Positions 44,236 through 53,260 of a stretch of 64,000 nucleotides of DNA are shown here, piece by piece; positions within the stretch are counted from its first letter, which is position 1, and each line of letters starts with the position of its first letter. The translations under genes were made by a program, and so were the position numbers. Location of the stretch: contig JANQNU010000079.1 in assembly GCA_028279405.1 (NCBI GenBank), positions 1 through 64,000 of the forward strand, read 5' to 3'. The notes beneath the pieces were generated by a model. That model was not told the DNA's origin and searched no databases. It saw nothing but the letters and a program-made list of their open reading frames with translations. Source of the DNA: Phycisphaerae bacterium (lineage in GTDB: Bacteria > Planctomycetota > Phycisphaerae > UBA1845 > Fen-1342).

Positions 44236-44885
44236 GGAGCCGACAGTCGGTTGCGCTCCGCCGCCATGTTCGTCCGGGCCTGCGCTTCCCACCGGATCCG
44301 ACCGGTCTCGGTATGAAAGATGGCAGGTCGGGCCAGCATCGTCTCCAGGAATCGAACGCGGTGCGGCACGAACACTTCCCAGGGCACGCGAACCTCCGCG
44401 AAGATCGCCTCTGCGTAACCCTCGTAGGTCTTCTGATCGCGGCCCAGGATGCTCAAGTCGATGTCACAGAGGAACGCCGCATCCGCCGACCCCGGCGGCT
44501 CGCGGTGTGCCGTCGCTTCAATCAACGCGGCTACGATCTGGCAACGCTCGTCCGCAAGTCCCATGCCTCCGAGCTGCTCGACCGCCAGTCCCGCGCTGCG
44601 CGACTCGTTGTCGGTCGCCCCGATCTCGTAAATCACGTCGTGAAACCAGATCGCGGCCGCGACAAGTGCGGGATCTCCTGCCTGCTCGCGCAGTGGATCG
44701 AAGATCGTAAGGCAGTCGTCGATGTGGGCCAGGTTGTGATACGTGCGAACGGGCTCCTCGTACGCGTCGGCGAGCCGGTCGAACGCGCGATCGTCGGCGT
44801 CGGTGACGTGGAGTTGTTCACAGAGCGCGCGCCACTCCGGACGCAATCGGTCGCGCAGTTGGGTTGCGGGCGGGTCGGTGTTCAT
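44232..44885 (-). CDS. HD-domain metal-dependent phosphohydrolase (COG4339-like)
   Basis: 217 residues. Metal-binding motif set: YHNLAHIDDCL (His), AIWFHDVIYE (His-Asp pair of the HD motif), SRSAGLAVEQLGGMGL and a later Asp in DIDLSILGRDQKTYEGYAEA. The pattern matches predicted HD-type hydrolases of about 200 residues found widely in bacteria. The substrate is unknown; nucleotides are usual for the superfamily. It forms a two-gene unit with the zinc-ribbon protein downstream (ATGA overlap). Confidence 0.9.
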   Translation of the reverse strand: MNTDPPATQLRDRLRPEWRALCEQLHVTDADDRAFDRLADAYEEPVRTYHNLAHIDDCLTIFDPLREQAGDPALVAAAIWFHDVIYEIGATDNESRSAGLAVEQLGGMGLADERCQIVAALIEATAHREPPGSADAAFLCDIDLSILGRDQKTYEGYAEAIFAEVRVPWEVFVPHRVRFLETMLARPAIFHTETGRIRWEAQARTNMAAERNRLSAP

Positions 44886-44976
44886 GACGAATCCCCATTT
44901 CGCGCAGGCATTGGCCGGCGACCAGCTTCAATGGGGATCGTAGGGCTTGTTCAGATTGTCCGCCAGTGTATCGCGG

Positions 44977-45336
44977 CTACTCGAACACCATGCCGATGCG
45001 GTAACCGCCGAAGGTATCGGTGCAGTGCACGACCTTCGCGGTGCACCAATCGCCTTCTTCGCAGCTGATGCGAACGCGGACAAGGCTGCCGGCGGGGACT
45101 TTCTGCTTGGTTCGGACGCCGAGGGAGTGCGGGCTCGCGTCATACGCGGTGGCCATCATCGTCTGTCCGTTGAATTCGAGATCGATCGGCTCCATCGAGC
45201 ACTTTCGTGCTTCGGCACGTCGCCATTCGCTCTCCACCGGCTGGTCGGAACGCTCGAACAGGATCTCACCCGGGTTGCGCTGGGGTGCCTTGGGCCGTGT
45301 CGGCGGTGCCGGCTTGTGCAGATGCGGCGGCTTCAT
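44977..45336 (-). CDS. PilZ-like domain protein
   Basis: 119 residues from ATG 45336, after GAGG. The C-terminal 75 residues look like a PilZ barrel: WRRAEARKCSMEPIDLEFNG, then ATAYDASPHSLGVRTK, strands, and the closing GGYRIGMVFE. The classic c-di-GMP motif RxxxR plus D/NxSxxG is only partly kept (RRAEAR; DASPHSLG), so binding is uncertain. The N-terminal 30 residues are Pro/His-rich and disordered. It may sense c-di-GMP or be a degenerate adaptor. It stands alone. Confidence 0.6.
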   Translation of the reverse strand: MKPPHLHKPAPPTRPKAPQRNPGEILFERSDQPVESEWRRAEARKCSMEPIDLEFNGQTMMATAYDASPHSLGVRTKQKVPAGSLVRVRISCEEGDWCTAKVVHCTDTFGGYRIGMVFE

Positions 45337-45507
45337 CAACAACCTCGATTCGAGCGGCGCACGGTCCGCGCGGATCCACACCACGACCGTGCCGGTACTC
45401 AGTTATGCTGATGTATCGTCGCGACAGGCACGCGGGATCAACAACGGCTGGCGCCGTCCGGTAATGACTGTGGGCCGACCAATGGGATGGGTTTTCACGT
45501 CATCTGA

Positions 45508-45927
45508 TTATTCGCCGACCACCTGGACGATGATCTCGCGCGTTCGCGGGCGCGTGTCGAAGTCGATCAACACGATCTGCTGCCAGGTGCCAAGCGCAAG
45601 CCGTCCGTCGATCAGCGGGAGTGACACGGACGGACCCAGCGCACTCGCTCGAACGTGGGAATGCCCGTTGTCGTCGTGCCATGTTTCCTCATGGAGGTAG
45701 CGCGCGTCATCCGGAGCGACGCGGTCGAAAAACGCCTTCAGATCATGGGTCAGCAAGCCCGGTTCGGATTCCGTCGTCGTGATCGACGCGGTCGAGCCAA
45801 CGACCGATATGCAGACGATGCCGTTGCGGAGCCCGATCGTCCGGATCGCATGGGCCACCCGGTCGTTGATATCGAGCACGTGCGTGTGGCCGCGCGTTTC
45901 CACCTCTAGCCGCTCCGTACCGATCAT
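45508..45927 (-). CDS. YjbQ-family protein (UPF0047)
   Basis: 139 residues from ATG 45927 (upstream frame rejected as low-complexity). Conserved parts: STASITTTESEPGLLTHDLK, then ARYLHEETWHDDNGHSHVRA with the clustered His/Asp residues, SALGPSVSLPLIDGRLALGT, and the C-terminal WQQIVLIDFDTRPRTREIIV. YjbQ proteins are trimeric; some show weak thiamine-phosphate synthase activity, though their true role is unsettled. It is monocistronic, facing away from the histidine kinase gene region. Confidence 0.93.
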   Translation of the reverse strand: MIGTERLEVETRGHTHVLDINDRVAHAIRTIGLRNGIVCISVVGSTASITTTESEPGLLTHDLKAFFDRVAPDDARYLHEETWHDDNGHSHVRASALGPSVSLPLIDGRLALGTWQQIVLIDFDTRPRTREIIVQVVGE

Positions 45928-46078
45928 CTTTGCCGCTCCGCTTTCTCGACCGCGTTTCACCGCTCCCGGATGATACCGCCCCCGCCGCGCAGCGGTCGAA
46001 GGCCGCGTTCGATCGGACGACTCATTGGAGATCGGGTGCGATGGAGGTGTGGTAACGTCGGGGCAACCAACCGCTGCG

Positions 46079-47185
46079 CTACTCCTCGGACGGCGGCAGC
46101 ACGATTTCGAAAACGGCGCCTCCGTCCTCGGCATTGGATGCCGTGATTGTGCCGTTCATTTCGCCGACGAGGCCGTGCACCACTGCCAGCCCGAGGCCGG
46201 CATTGCGGCCGCAGCCCGGTCCGCCGGCACTCAACTCACCCTTGGTCGTGAAGAACGGCTCGAACAGGTGATCCATGGCTTCAGGCGGGAGTCCCTTGCC
46301 GGTGTCGCGGATCCGCAGCACGACCGTGCCGTCGTCGCGCTGAAAGAGGCGCGCGGCCAGCGTACCGCCAGCCGGCATCGCATCGACGGCGTTGTCGGTG
46401 ACATTCTTCAGGACAATGTGCAGATGCTCGCGCGGTACCGCGCGCATCGGGATCGGCGACCACTCCAGTTGCAGGTCGATATGCTGACTACGCAACCGTT
46501 GTTCGTTCTCGTCGACGAAGTAGAGCAATCCCTCCGTCAGGTCGCAGAGGTCGTGGCTGCGATGGTCCGCCTGCGCGAACGCCAGCAACTGCTGTGAGAT
46601 CTGCGCGGCACGGGCGAGCGGTTCTGCCGACCGGCCGAGCGCGCGGCGCATCGCTGACATCGTGTTCATGTTCTGGGCGTACTCGACGCTGGTCGCGATC
46701 GAGCAAAGCATGTTGTTGTAGTGATGCGCGACCGCTCCCGCCAACGCGCCCAGCGACGCCAGGCGCTGCTGCTTTTCAACCGTTCGCTGCAGCTTGGTGC
46801 GCTTCGTGATGTCGCGGAACCAGAGCGATACGCCGCGGACCGAACCATCCTGGTCGACCACAGGCGTGAACCAGACCGCGTACACCAGCTTCTGGCCGCC
46901 TTTTTCGAACTCGAGTTGATATTCGATCGATTCGAGCGTCTCCTGGCAGTTCTTGCGCAGACTCTCGACTGCGCTCCGATGAGATGGCGGAAACAGCTGG
47001 GAAAGCGCAATCCCTGCCGTGCCGACCCGCTCGCGGTCGAACAGCCGAACTGCCGCGGCGTTGCCCGCCACGACCATCCCGCCCGCGTCACAGGCCAGAA
47101 TCGCGAACCCGGCGCCCTGAAAAAGGCTCCGCAGATACGCGGCGTCAAGCCCCGACTGAGATGAGCTAGTTGTCCCGGCCGCCAT
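46079..47185 (-). CDS. Soluble PAS-domain histidine kinase
   Basis: 368 residues. The PAS domain (about 10-130) reads GAGFAILACDAGGMVVAGNA and ends with VWFTPVVDQDGSVRGVSLWF. The dimerisation/phosphoacceptor helix LGALAGAVAHHYNNMLCSIA has an HH-N arrangement as in atypical, NtrB-like kinases. The ATPase domain has NVTDNAVDAMPAGG (N box), RIRDTGKGLPPEAMDHLFEP (G1/F) and AGLGLAVVHGLVGEMNGTI (G2). There is no membrane segment, so it senses an internal signal. The first codons overlap the end of the upstream gene by 20 bases. No response regulator is adjacent; an orphan partner must be elsewhere. Confidence 0.92.
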   Translation of the reverse strand: MAAGTTSSSQSGLDAAYLRSLFQGAGFAILACDAGGMVVAGNAAAVRLFDRERVGTAGIALSQLFPPSHRSAVESLRKNCQETLESIEYQLEFEKGGQKLVYAVWFTPVVDQDGSVRGVSLWFRDITKRTKLQRTVEKQQRLASLGALAGAVAHHYNNMLCSIATSVEYAQNMNTMSAMRRALGRSAEPLARAAQISQQLLAFAQADHRSHDLCDLTEGLLYFVDENEQRLRSQHIDLQLEWSPIPMRAVPREHLHIVLKNVTDNAVDAMPAGGTLAARLFQRDDGTVVLRIRDTGKGLPPEAMDHLFEPFFTTKGELSAGGPGCGRNAGLGLAVVHGLVGEMNGTITASNAEDGGAVFEIVLPPSEE

Positions 47186-48128
47186 AATTCACTTCCGGTC
47201 GCAGAAAGACCAGCGAGTCGTACTCCGTGCCCAGAATCTCTTCGGTCAGAAACGCTCCGCCAATGATGCCGTAAACGTCCGAGTCACCTGCCGACGGTCC
47301 GAGCAGAACGATTTGACCGGATTCGATCGGCATCAGAATCCCCGCCTCCGCATACGCTCGACCATCATAGTGCGACTGCTGCAGGAGTCCGTCCGATGTG
47401 AACGCCCATTCGGAACCCTTGAGCCGTTGGCGCACCTCGGGAACCAGTTCGACCAAAACACGTCGCGGACTCTCGGGATCGATCACGTATTGCAACCGCA
47501 GCACGTTGCGACTCTCGTTCCACGTCGTACCGCTCAGCACACCGTCGGTGGCCACGCTGAAAATCGTCTGGTCGCGCGGCCCGGAATCGAGTTCCAGCCC
47601 CAGCGGGTATCCCGGCGGGATGCGAATCGGCTCGGGATGATTCACCCGTCGGTCTTCGATCGTCTCGAGAATCCCCCGGATCGCCGCCCAATCCTCCACT
47701 CGACCCAGGCCGATGCGGAAGCCGTTGTCCCGCATACGACCGAGCAACTCGGGATCGATCCGCTCTTCATCATAGTAGTCCCACAGCGCCTGCGTCGCCG
47801 AGCGCTCCGAACGGGGCGTCTGAACGAGCAGGATGTTGAACACGATGTCGAGCGTCAGCTGGCTTGACGACGTCGGGCGCGGCTTTTCGATCAGCTCCAC
47901 CGCCGACGCGCCGCTCGACGGTGCGGGATCGGAATCCGTTTTCTGGTCGGTGGTGCCGGGCTCGTCGGGGGAGTTCTGGTCAGTCGGTGTGCGGGGGGAA
48001 GATTCGGCGGGCTTGCGTCCGGTCAATTCGCAGCCCGGACAGAAGACCATCAGTAAGGCGACCGCGCGCCAACAGCCGCGACGCCTCCCGTGACGTTTTC
48101 GCTTGTCGAGTTGCCGAATATGCGTCAC
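47166..48128 (-). CDS. Probable lipoprotein of unknown function
   Basis: 320 residues from GTG 48128. A basic start (MTHIRQLDKRKRHGRRRG), a hydrophobic stretch (AVALLMVFCPGCELTG) and a Cys suggest a lipoprotein, followed by a disordered Ser/Thr/Asp/Pro linker (about 40-75) and a folded domain with mixed strands (LGLELDSGPRDQTIFSVATD, RVLVELVPEVRQRLKGSEWA). I do not recognise the domain. It overlaps the histidine kinase gene downstream by 20 bases, so the two are co-expressed; it might feed envelope information to the kinase, but the kinase is cytosolic, so this is speculative. Confidence 0.75.
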   Translation of the reverse strand: MTHIRQLDKRKRHGRRRGCWRAVALLMVFCPGCELTGRKPAESSPRTPTDQNSPDEPGTTDQKTDSDPAPSSGASAVELIEKPRPTSSSQLTLDIVFNILLVQTPRSERSATQALWDYYDEERIDPELLGRMRDNGFRIGLGRVEDWAAIRGILETIEDRRVNHPEPIRIPPGYPLGLELDSGPRDQTIFSVATDGVLSGTTWNESRNVLRLQYVIDPESPRRVLVELVPEVRQRLKGSEWAFTSDGLLQQSHYDGRAYAEAGILMPIESGQIVLLGPSAGDSDVYGIIGGAFLTEEILGTEYDSLVFLRPEVNYGGRDN

Positions 48129-48211
48129 CGTCGGATCAACTCACGCCCCCGCTGGATCCCGGTCTCGAAACGATTGCACAAACCATGGATTTTAGCACCG
48201 CCGAACGCTCA

Positions 48212-48949
48212 TTACCATTGCGCTTCGCCAAACGCTCCCAAAGGGTCGGACTTCTTCGGCTTTTTGCTGATCGTCTTCAGAATGGCGCCCGCCAGCGTCA
48301 GGTCGCCGGGCGTCGTGATCTTGATGTTGCGTTTATCGGCCGTGACGACCGTCACCGGATGGCCGCAGCGCTCGACGATCTGGGCGTCGTCGGTCGGCGG
48401 GTCCGTCGCGTCGAGCTGCGCGTACGCTTCCCGGATCAACTCTTTGCGAAAGACCTGCGGGGTCTGCGCCTCGTAGAGGCCCTCGCGCGGGACGGTTTGG
48501 TCGATCGCGCCTGAGTCGGCGACCTTCTTGATCGTGCCCGCCAGCGGGGTGGCCAGGATCGCCGCCCCGGATTTCGCCGCTTCCGCAAACACGTCGTCGA
48601 TCCAGCTCTCGAGCACACACGGGCGCACGGCATCGTGGATGCAAACGAACTCGGCCTCGTCCGCGACCGCGTCCAGGCCGCGTCGCACCGACTCGAACCG
48701 CTCCTGACCGCCTTCGACCAGCTTGATTCCCATGAACATCAGGTTCGCCGCATACTTCTCCTTGACTACCTCATAGTCCTCGGGAGCGACCGTGAGGATC
48801 GTCTGGCATACGTCCTCGCGGGTCAGAAACAGCTCGATCGACCGAATGAAGATCGGGCGGTTGTCGATCTGTGCGAAGGGCTTCTTGACGTCGCCGCCAA
48901 ATCGTTTGCCGGCCCCCGCCGCCGGGATGATGATCGCGTACTTGGCCAT
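48212..48949 (-). CDS. ispD: 2-C-methyl-D-erythritol 4-phosphate cytidylyltransferase
   Basis: 245 residues from ATG 48949, five bases after AGGAGG. The nucleotide-binding signature IIIPAAGAGKRFGGDVKKPF, the active-site VCIHDAVRPCV, and the C-terminal TADKRNIKITTPGDLTLAGA are those of IspD, the third step of the non-mevalonate isoprenoid pathway (CTP plus methylerythritol phosphate). Length and order of motifs are standard. A basic tail (KKPKKSDPLGAFGEAQW) extends beyond the usual C-terminus. ispF is not adjacent. Confidence 0.95.
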   Translation of the reverse strand: MAKYAIIIPAAGAGKRFGGDVKKPFAQIDNRPIFIRSIELFLTREDVCQTILTVAPEDYEVVKEKYAANLMFMGIKLVEGGQERFESVRRGLDAVADEAEFVCIHDAVRPCVLESWIDDVFAEAAKSGAAILATPLAGTIKKVADSGAIDQTVPREGLYEAQTPQVFRKELIREAYAQLDATDPPTDDAQIVERCGHPVTVVTADKRNIKITTPGDLTLAGAILKTISKKPKKSDPLGAFGEAQW

Positions 48950-49141
48950 GATGCCTCCTGCGGCCGATCCCCTCCCGGGTCGACCGTCAAACGGACCCAC
49001 CGCCGGCACCACCGATGCGCCGGTAAATGGGTCCACAAGTCGCTAATCAATGTTATACTAGCGGCTTACGTTGGGGGCGAGGTTTGCCGGCAAACGGGTT
49101 TGCACACAAACATTCCCAGGCCTAGCGAGAGGATTCGCACG

Positions 49142-50989
49142 ATGTACCTGCGGTGGTTGCCCGTGACGATTGGCGTGACCCTGTGCGCCGGGTGCGGCGA
49201 CATGGACTTCGATTGGTTCGGCAAACGCGACAAGGTGCCCGCGGAGGAGCGTCCCAAGCCGGAGCGCCGCAGCGATCCGCTCTTTGTCGACTCCGTCGGG
49301 TTGTATACGCTTTATAGCGGGGCTGAGCCGTTGCGTATCCGCGGATTCGGTCTGGTCGTGGGCCTCGGCCAGAACGGCAGCAACGACTGCCCGACGACCG
49401 TGCGGGAGCACCTGCTCGAATTTATGCGGAAAAACTACACGCCGGTCGGGCCTGGAGCGCACAAACGCGACTTTTCCGCCCAGCGGCTCTTCGACTCTGC
49501 CGACTCGGCGGCCGTACAGGTCCAGGGCGTGATCCCGGCGGGCGCGCCGCGGGGTACGATCATCGACCTGCAGGTCGAATCCATCCCCGGCACCTCGACC
49601 GAGTCGATCGAAGGCGGCCTGTTGCTGCCGTGCGAGCTGCGAATCTACGACGTTTCCGCCAGCGGCGAGGGATTGATCGAAGGGCGCACGGTGGCCCGCG
49701 CCGGCGGGCCAATCTTCACCAACCCATTCACCGGGTCGTCGGAGCGTGGCGGCCAGCGCGATCAGCGCCGCGGCTTCGTGCTCGGCGGCGGCCGCACGAT
49801 CGAGGATCGGACCGTCCAACTCCAGCTGCTCGAACCGTCCTACCCGCTGGCGCGCCGCATCGAGCGCCGCCTCAACGAGCGGTTCGGCCAGAGCCCCAAG
49901 GCTGCGGAGGCCATGAGTCCGGGTTCGTTGCAGCTGCGTACGCCGCCGCAATTCGCGCAGGATCCCGGCGCATTTCTAAGGCTGGTTCCCTATGTGTATC
50001 TCGAGGACCGCGCCGGCGCAAGCGAACGACGGCTCCAGACCCTGATCGAGCGGGCGCTCGATCCGGCCCTGCGCGAGTCGGACCTCGATGCCGAGAGTAC
50101 ACGCCTCGAACAGCTCACCGGCGCCTGGGAGGCATTCGGTGCCTCGGCGATCCCGGAGTTGCAGCCGTACTACACCAGTGATGTCGAGGTGGTGCGATAC
50201 TACGCGGCGCGCTCCGGGTTGCGCTTGGGGGACGCGTCCGCAGTACTGCTTCTGGCGCAATTTGCGAAAGACGCGTCGAGTGCGTTCGCGCGGCCTGCGA
50301 TTCGCGAGTTGGGCGCGTGCAAGTTTCCGTACGCCGGCGAGCAGCTGGTCCCGTTGCTGGAGCGTGGTCCGACGGACCTACGCGTGGCGGCCTACCAGGC
50401 GATGGTCAAACAACGGCACCCAGCGGTACGCTCGAAAGTGTATCCGAGCGTACTCGACCGGCAGCAGGTGAATTTGATCGTCGACGAGATCGACGTCGGC
50501 GGGTCGCCGTTCGTCTTCTACAGCCGGCGGGGTGTGCCGCGGATCGCGCTCTTCGGTCGTCGAATGCCGATGTTGCTGCCGGTGTTCTACAGTCATCCTG
50601 AAGACGTGGTGACCGTGCGGGCGATGGAGGCGACCGGCGCGGTGACGTTGTTCGCTCGTGGAAGGACCAGTGGTCGGCTTTCGGACGCGATCGAGATCGC
50701 GCCAACGGCGCATGCGCTGGTTCGTGCCATGGCGGACCTGCCGCTGCGCGACGGTCGTGGCCGGCTGCGGGGATTGGGGTTGCCCTACTCGCAGATTGTC
50801 CAGGTACTTGCAGAGTTGTGTAATGGCGAGGATCCTGCCATCCGCGCCGAGTTGGTGCAGGAAGAGAGCATCCTGGATGTGCTGCCGCCGACCGAGATGC
50901 CGGACCGTCCGGTGGGCGACGAGCCTGCGTTCGAGTGGCCACGCGAGACGGGCGATTCCGCGTCCGCCGCAACATCGAGTGAGAAATGA
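49142..50989 (+). CDS. FlgI-like (P-ring) lipoprotein with HEAT-like C-terminus
   Basis: 615 residues from ATG 49142, after AGAGG. There is a lipoprotein-like start (LPVTIGVTLCAGCGDMD). The first half contains the FlgI signature set LRIRGFGLVVGLGQNGSNDC, AAVQVQGVIPAGAPRGTIID and the GGLLLPCELRIYD strand, as in flagellar P-ring proteins. The second half, absent from ordinary FlgI, has helical repeats resembling HEAT units (VEVVRYYAARSGLRLGDASA, LLAQFAKDASSAFARPAIRE, LRVAAYQAMVKQRHPAVRSK). The lipid anchor also differs from the normal FlgI signal peptide. No flagellar gene is nearby. It may be a periplasmic ring or scaffold protein repurposed for envelope organisation; the flagellar role is doubtful. 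Confidence 0.8.
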   Translation: MYLRWLPVTIGVTLCAGCGDMDFDWFGKRDKVPAEERPKPERRSDPLFVDSVGLYTLYSGAEPLRIRGFGLVVGLGQNGSNDCPTTVREHLLEFMRKNYTPVGPGAHKRDFSAQRLFDSADSAAVQVQGVIPAGAPRGTIIDLQVESIPGTSTESIEGGLLLPCELRIYDVSASGEGLIEGRTVARAGGPIFTNPFTGSSERGGQRDQRRGFVLGGGRTIEDRTVQLQLLEPSYPLARRIERRLNERFGQSPKAAEAMSPGSLQLRTPPQFAQDPGAFLRLVPYVYLEDRAGASERRLQTLIERALDPALRESDLDAESTRLEQLTGAWEAFGASAIPELQPYYTSDVEVVRYYAARSGLRLGDASAVLLLAQFAKDASSAFARPAIRELGACKFPYAGEQLVPLLERGPTDLRVAAYQAMVKQRHPAVRSKVYPSVLDRQQVNLIVDEIDVGGSPFVFYSRRGVPRIALFGRRMPMLLPVFYSHPEDVVTVRAMEATGAVTLFARGRTSGRLSDAIEIAPTAHALVRAMADLPLRDGRGRLRGLGLPYSQIVQVLAELCNGEDPAIRAELVQEESILDVLPPTEMPDRPVGDEPAFEWPRETGDSASAATSSEK

Positions 50990-51909
50990 CCCGGAGTACT
51001 GGAAAACGGTCGAGGCCCCGCACGACTCCCGGCGCGCCGCCCGAGCGCGTTCGGTTGCAGAAGTTCCTTTCGGATGCCGGCGTCGCATCGCGTCGGCACT
51101 CCGAAGAGTTGATTCTGACGGGGCGCGTGCTGGTCAACAACGAGGTGATCGACGAGTTGCCCGCGTTCGTCGACCCGCGACGCGATCGGGTCATCGTCGG
51201 CGGCAACGTCGTCAAACCGCAGAAGCTGCGCTACTTCATGATCAACAAGCCGAAAGGCGTCGTCTGTACCAATCGCGATCCGGCCGGTCGTTTGCGGGCC
51301 GTCGACCTGCTGCCGCCGATTCGCGAACGGCTCTTTTCGGTCGGGCGCCTGGACGAGGAGAGTACGGGACTGTTGCTCCTTACCAACGATGGCGAATTGT
51401 CCGAACGGTTGGCCCATCCGCGGTTCGGCGTCGAGAAGAAGTATCGTGCCGAGGTTCGGGGCCGCGTGCCGGACGATTTGCCGGAGCAGCTCAAACAAGG
51501 CGTCTACTTGTCAGAGGGTCGCGCCCGGGCAGCCCACGTCGAAGTTCAATATGTCGGTCGCGAACGGTCGGTGCTGATGATAACGCTCAAGGAGGGCCGT
51601 AACCGCCAGATCCGGCGCATGTTCGCCAAGCTCGGGTTCGTTGTGCGCACCCTGAAACGGGTTGCGCTCGGACCGCTTTCGGTCAAGAATCTGCCGGTTG
51701 GTGCGGCTCGCGAACTTGCTGCCGGGGAACTGCGGGCGCTGCGCGAGGAGATCGAGCGGTCGGCGGCTTCCCGGTCGCGCAAGTCGGCGCAGCGATCGCG
51801 TGCCGGGTCGACTTCCAAGACCAGGAAGCGCGGAACTTCGGGGCCGGCGACGACAAGGCCGGCCGACGGAGACGCCCCGAGCGGGCCGCGCCGCCGACTG
51901 ATCACCTGA
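50986..51909 (+). CDS. RsuA/RluB-family 23S/16S rRNA pseudouridine synthase
   Basis: 307 residues, overlapping the previous gene by four bases (ATGA). The N-terminal S4 RNA-binding domain (RLQKFLSDAGVASRRHSEEL, then ILTGRVLVNN) precedes a catalytic domain with YFMINKPKGVVCTNRDPAGR and the active-site Asp in VGRLDEESTGLLLLTNDG, followed by RNRQIRRMFAKLGFVVRTLK. This is the order of RsuA/RluB/RluE/RluF. The Arg/Ser-rich C-terminal extension (about 255-307) is common in RluB but cannot settle the specificity. RluB (U2605 of 23S) is the most likely equivalent. Confidence 0.93.
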   Translation: MTRSTGKRSRPRTTPGAPPERVRLQKFLSDAGVASRRHSEELILTGRVLVNNEVIDELPAFVDPRRDRVIVGGNVVKPQKLRYFMINKPKGVVCTNRDPAGRLRAVDLLPPIRERLFSVGRLDEESTGLLLLTNDGELSERLAHPRFGVEKKYRAEVRGRVPDDLPEQLKQGVYLSEGRARAAHVEVQYVGRERSVLMITLKEGRNRQIRRMFAKLGFVVRTLKRVALGPLSVKNLPVGAARELAAGELRALREEIERSAASRSRKSAQRSRAGSTSKTRKRGTSGPATTRPADGDAPSGPRRRLIT

Positions 51910-51948
51910 GTCCGGATGCGGCCGGGGCCGGTGCTCCCGGGACAGGGC

Positions 51949-53049
51949 CTACTGCACGTTGGCTTCGCGGGGGAATGAGCCGAGCACCTTGATCTCCGAG
52001 CAGAATTCGCGCGCCGCATCGGTCGCATGCGCCAGCGGCGCGTCCTCGATGTGTCCTTCGACGTCGACGAAGAAGTGATACTCCCAATTCTTTCGGCGGC
52101 TCGGTCGACTGGTGATCATTGTCAAGTTGACGCGTTCGCTGCGAAAGACATCGAGTACGTCGACGAGCGCCCCGGCGCGATCAGTAGTCGTGAAGAACAG
52201 CGCGGTGCGGTCATCGCCGGTTGGTCGGGCGTGTGTCGGGCCAATGATGAAGAAGCGGGTAACGTTGTTGGCATTGTCTTCGACGTTGCGGACCTGGATC
52301 GGCAGCTTGTACAGCTCGGCGGCCAGTTCACTCCCCAGCGCGGCGGCGTTGTCCTCCTGCGCCGCTTGTTCCGCCGCTTTGCTCGTGCTCGAAACCGGGA
52401 CCGTTTTCGAGGTCATGCCAGTCTCGGTCAGCCAGCGTCGACACTGCTCGAAGACCTCAGGCTTGCTGTAAACCCGTTCGATTCGTTCGAGCGGGACCCG
52501 TGCCATGAGGTTGTGCTGGATTCGCCGATAGATTTCGGCGCAGATGTGGACGCTGTGTTCCGGGAAGGCATCCATCGTATCGATCACTCCGCCGCCGATG
52601 GAGTTCTCGATCGGCACGACAGCGAAGTCGGCATGGCCGCGCTCGACCTCGGCGAAGACGGCGTCGATGCTGGTGACCGGCTCATACTCGACCGACGCAC
52701 CGAACTTGCCGAGCGCCGCGAGATGGGAAAAGCTGCCTTCCGGGCCGAGATACGCGATCCGTAGCGGCTTTTCCAGCGAGAACGAGCCGCTCATCAGTTC
52801 GCGGTAGACCGCTTCGAGCACGCGAGTCGGGAAGGGGCCCGGGTTGCGCTCACGGAGCGCCTGCAGGATCTCCTTTTCGCGATCCGGTGCGTAGATCGGC
52901 GTCTTGTCGCGGGCTTTGAGCTGGCCGATCTGCTGCGCGAGGCTGCCGCGCTCACTGATCAGCTTGACGAGCTCCTGGTCGATCACGTCGATTCGGCTGC
53001 GGAGCGCTTCCAGCGACACCGGATCGGACGGCAGGCGTTCGGATGACAT
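51949..53049 (-). CDS. pheA: Bifunctional chorismate mutase/prephenate dehydratase
   Basis: 366 residues from ATG 53049, after GAGG. The N-terminal AroQ-type chorismate mutase (about 10-95; ALRSRIDVIDQELVKLISER, then IGQLKARDKTPIYAPDREKE) is followed by the prephenate dehydratase domain (about 97-270) with GPEGSFSHLAALGKFG, VVPIENSIGGGVIDTMD and NNVTRFFIIG (the Thr-Arg-Phe active-site motif), and an ACT regulatory domain (about 280-350; LFFTTTDRAGALVDVLDVFR, SRPSRRKNWEYHFFVDVEGH). It makes phenylpyruvate from chorismate and is likely feedback-inhibited by phenylalanine through ACT. Convergent with the pseudouridine synthase gene. Confidence 0.96.
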   Translation of the reverse strand: MSSERLPSDPVSLEALRSRIDVIDQELVKLISERGSLAQQIGQLKARDKTPIYAPDREKEILQALRERNPGPFPTRVLEAVYRELMSGSFSLEKPLRIAYLGPEGSFSHLAALGKFGASVEYEPVTSIDAVFAEVERGHADFAVVPIENSIGGGVIDTMDAFPEHSVHICAEIYRRIQHNLMARVPLERIERVYSKPEVFEQCRRWLTETGMTSKTVPVSSTSKAAEQAAQEDNAAALGSELAAELYKLPIQVRNVEDNANNVTRFFIIGPTHARPTGDDRTALFFTTTDRAGALVDVLDVFRSERVNLTMITSRPSRRKNWEYHFFVDVEGHIEDAPLAHATDAAREFCSEIKVLGSFPREANVQ

Positions 53050-53260
53050 CGGGGCACCTCAGTCGAGAATAGCGTCTCCGGCATCATACCCGCTTGAACG
53101 GCAACCGTGCTCGCACGCGCGCGACAGGCGGTTACAATACGCGCCCAAGAGCCCTGGAGAACGATAAACACCAGCGAAACCGGCTGAAGCAAGTATCGTC
53201 AGTGCGGATTCGGCATTCGCACGCTACGGTGTGGTGTCGCTGGTTGGGAAAGTCACGCTG

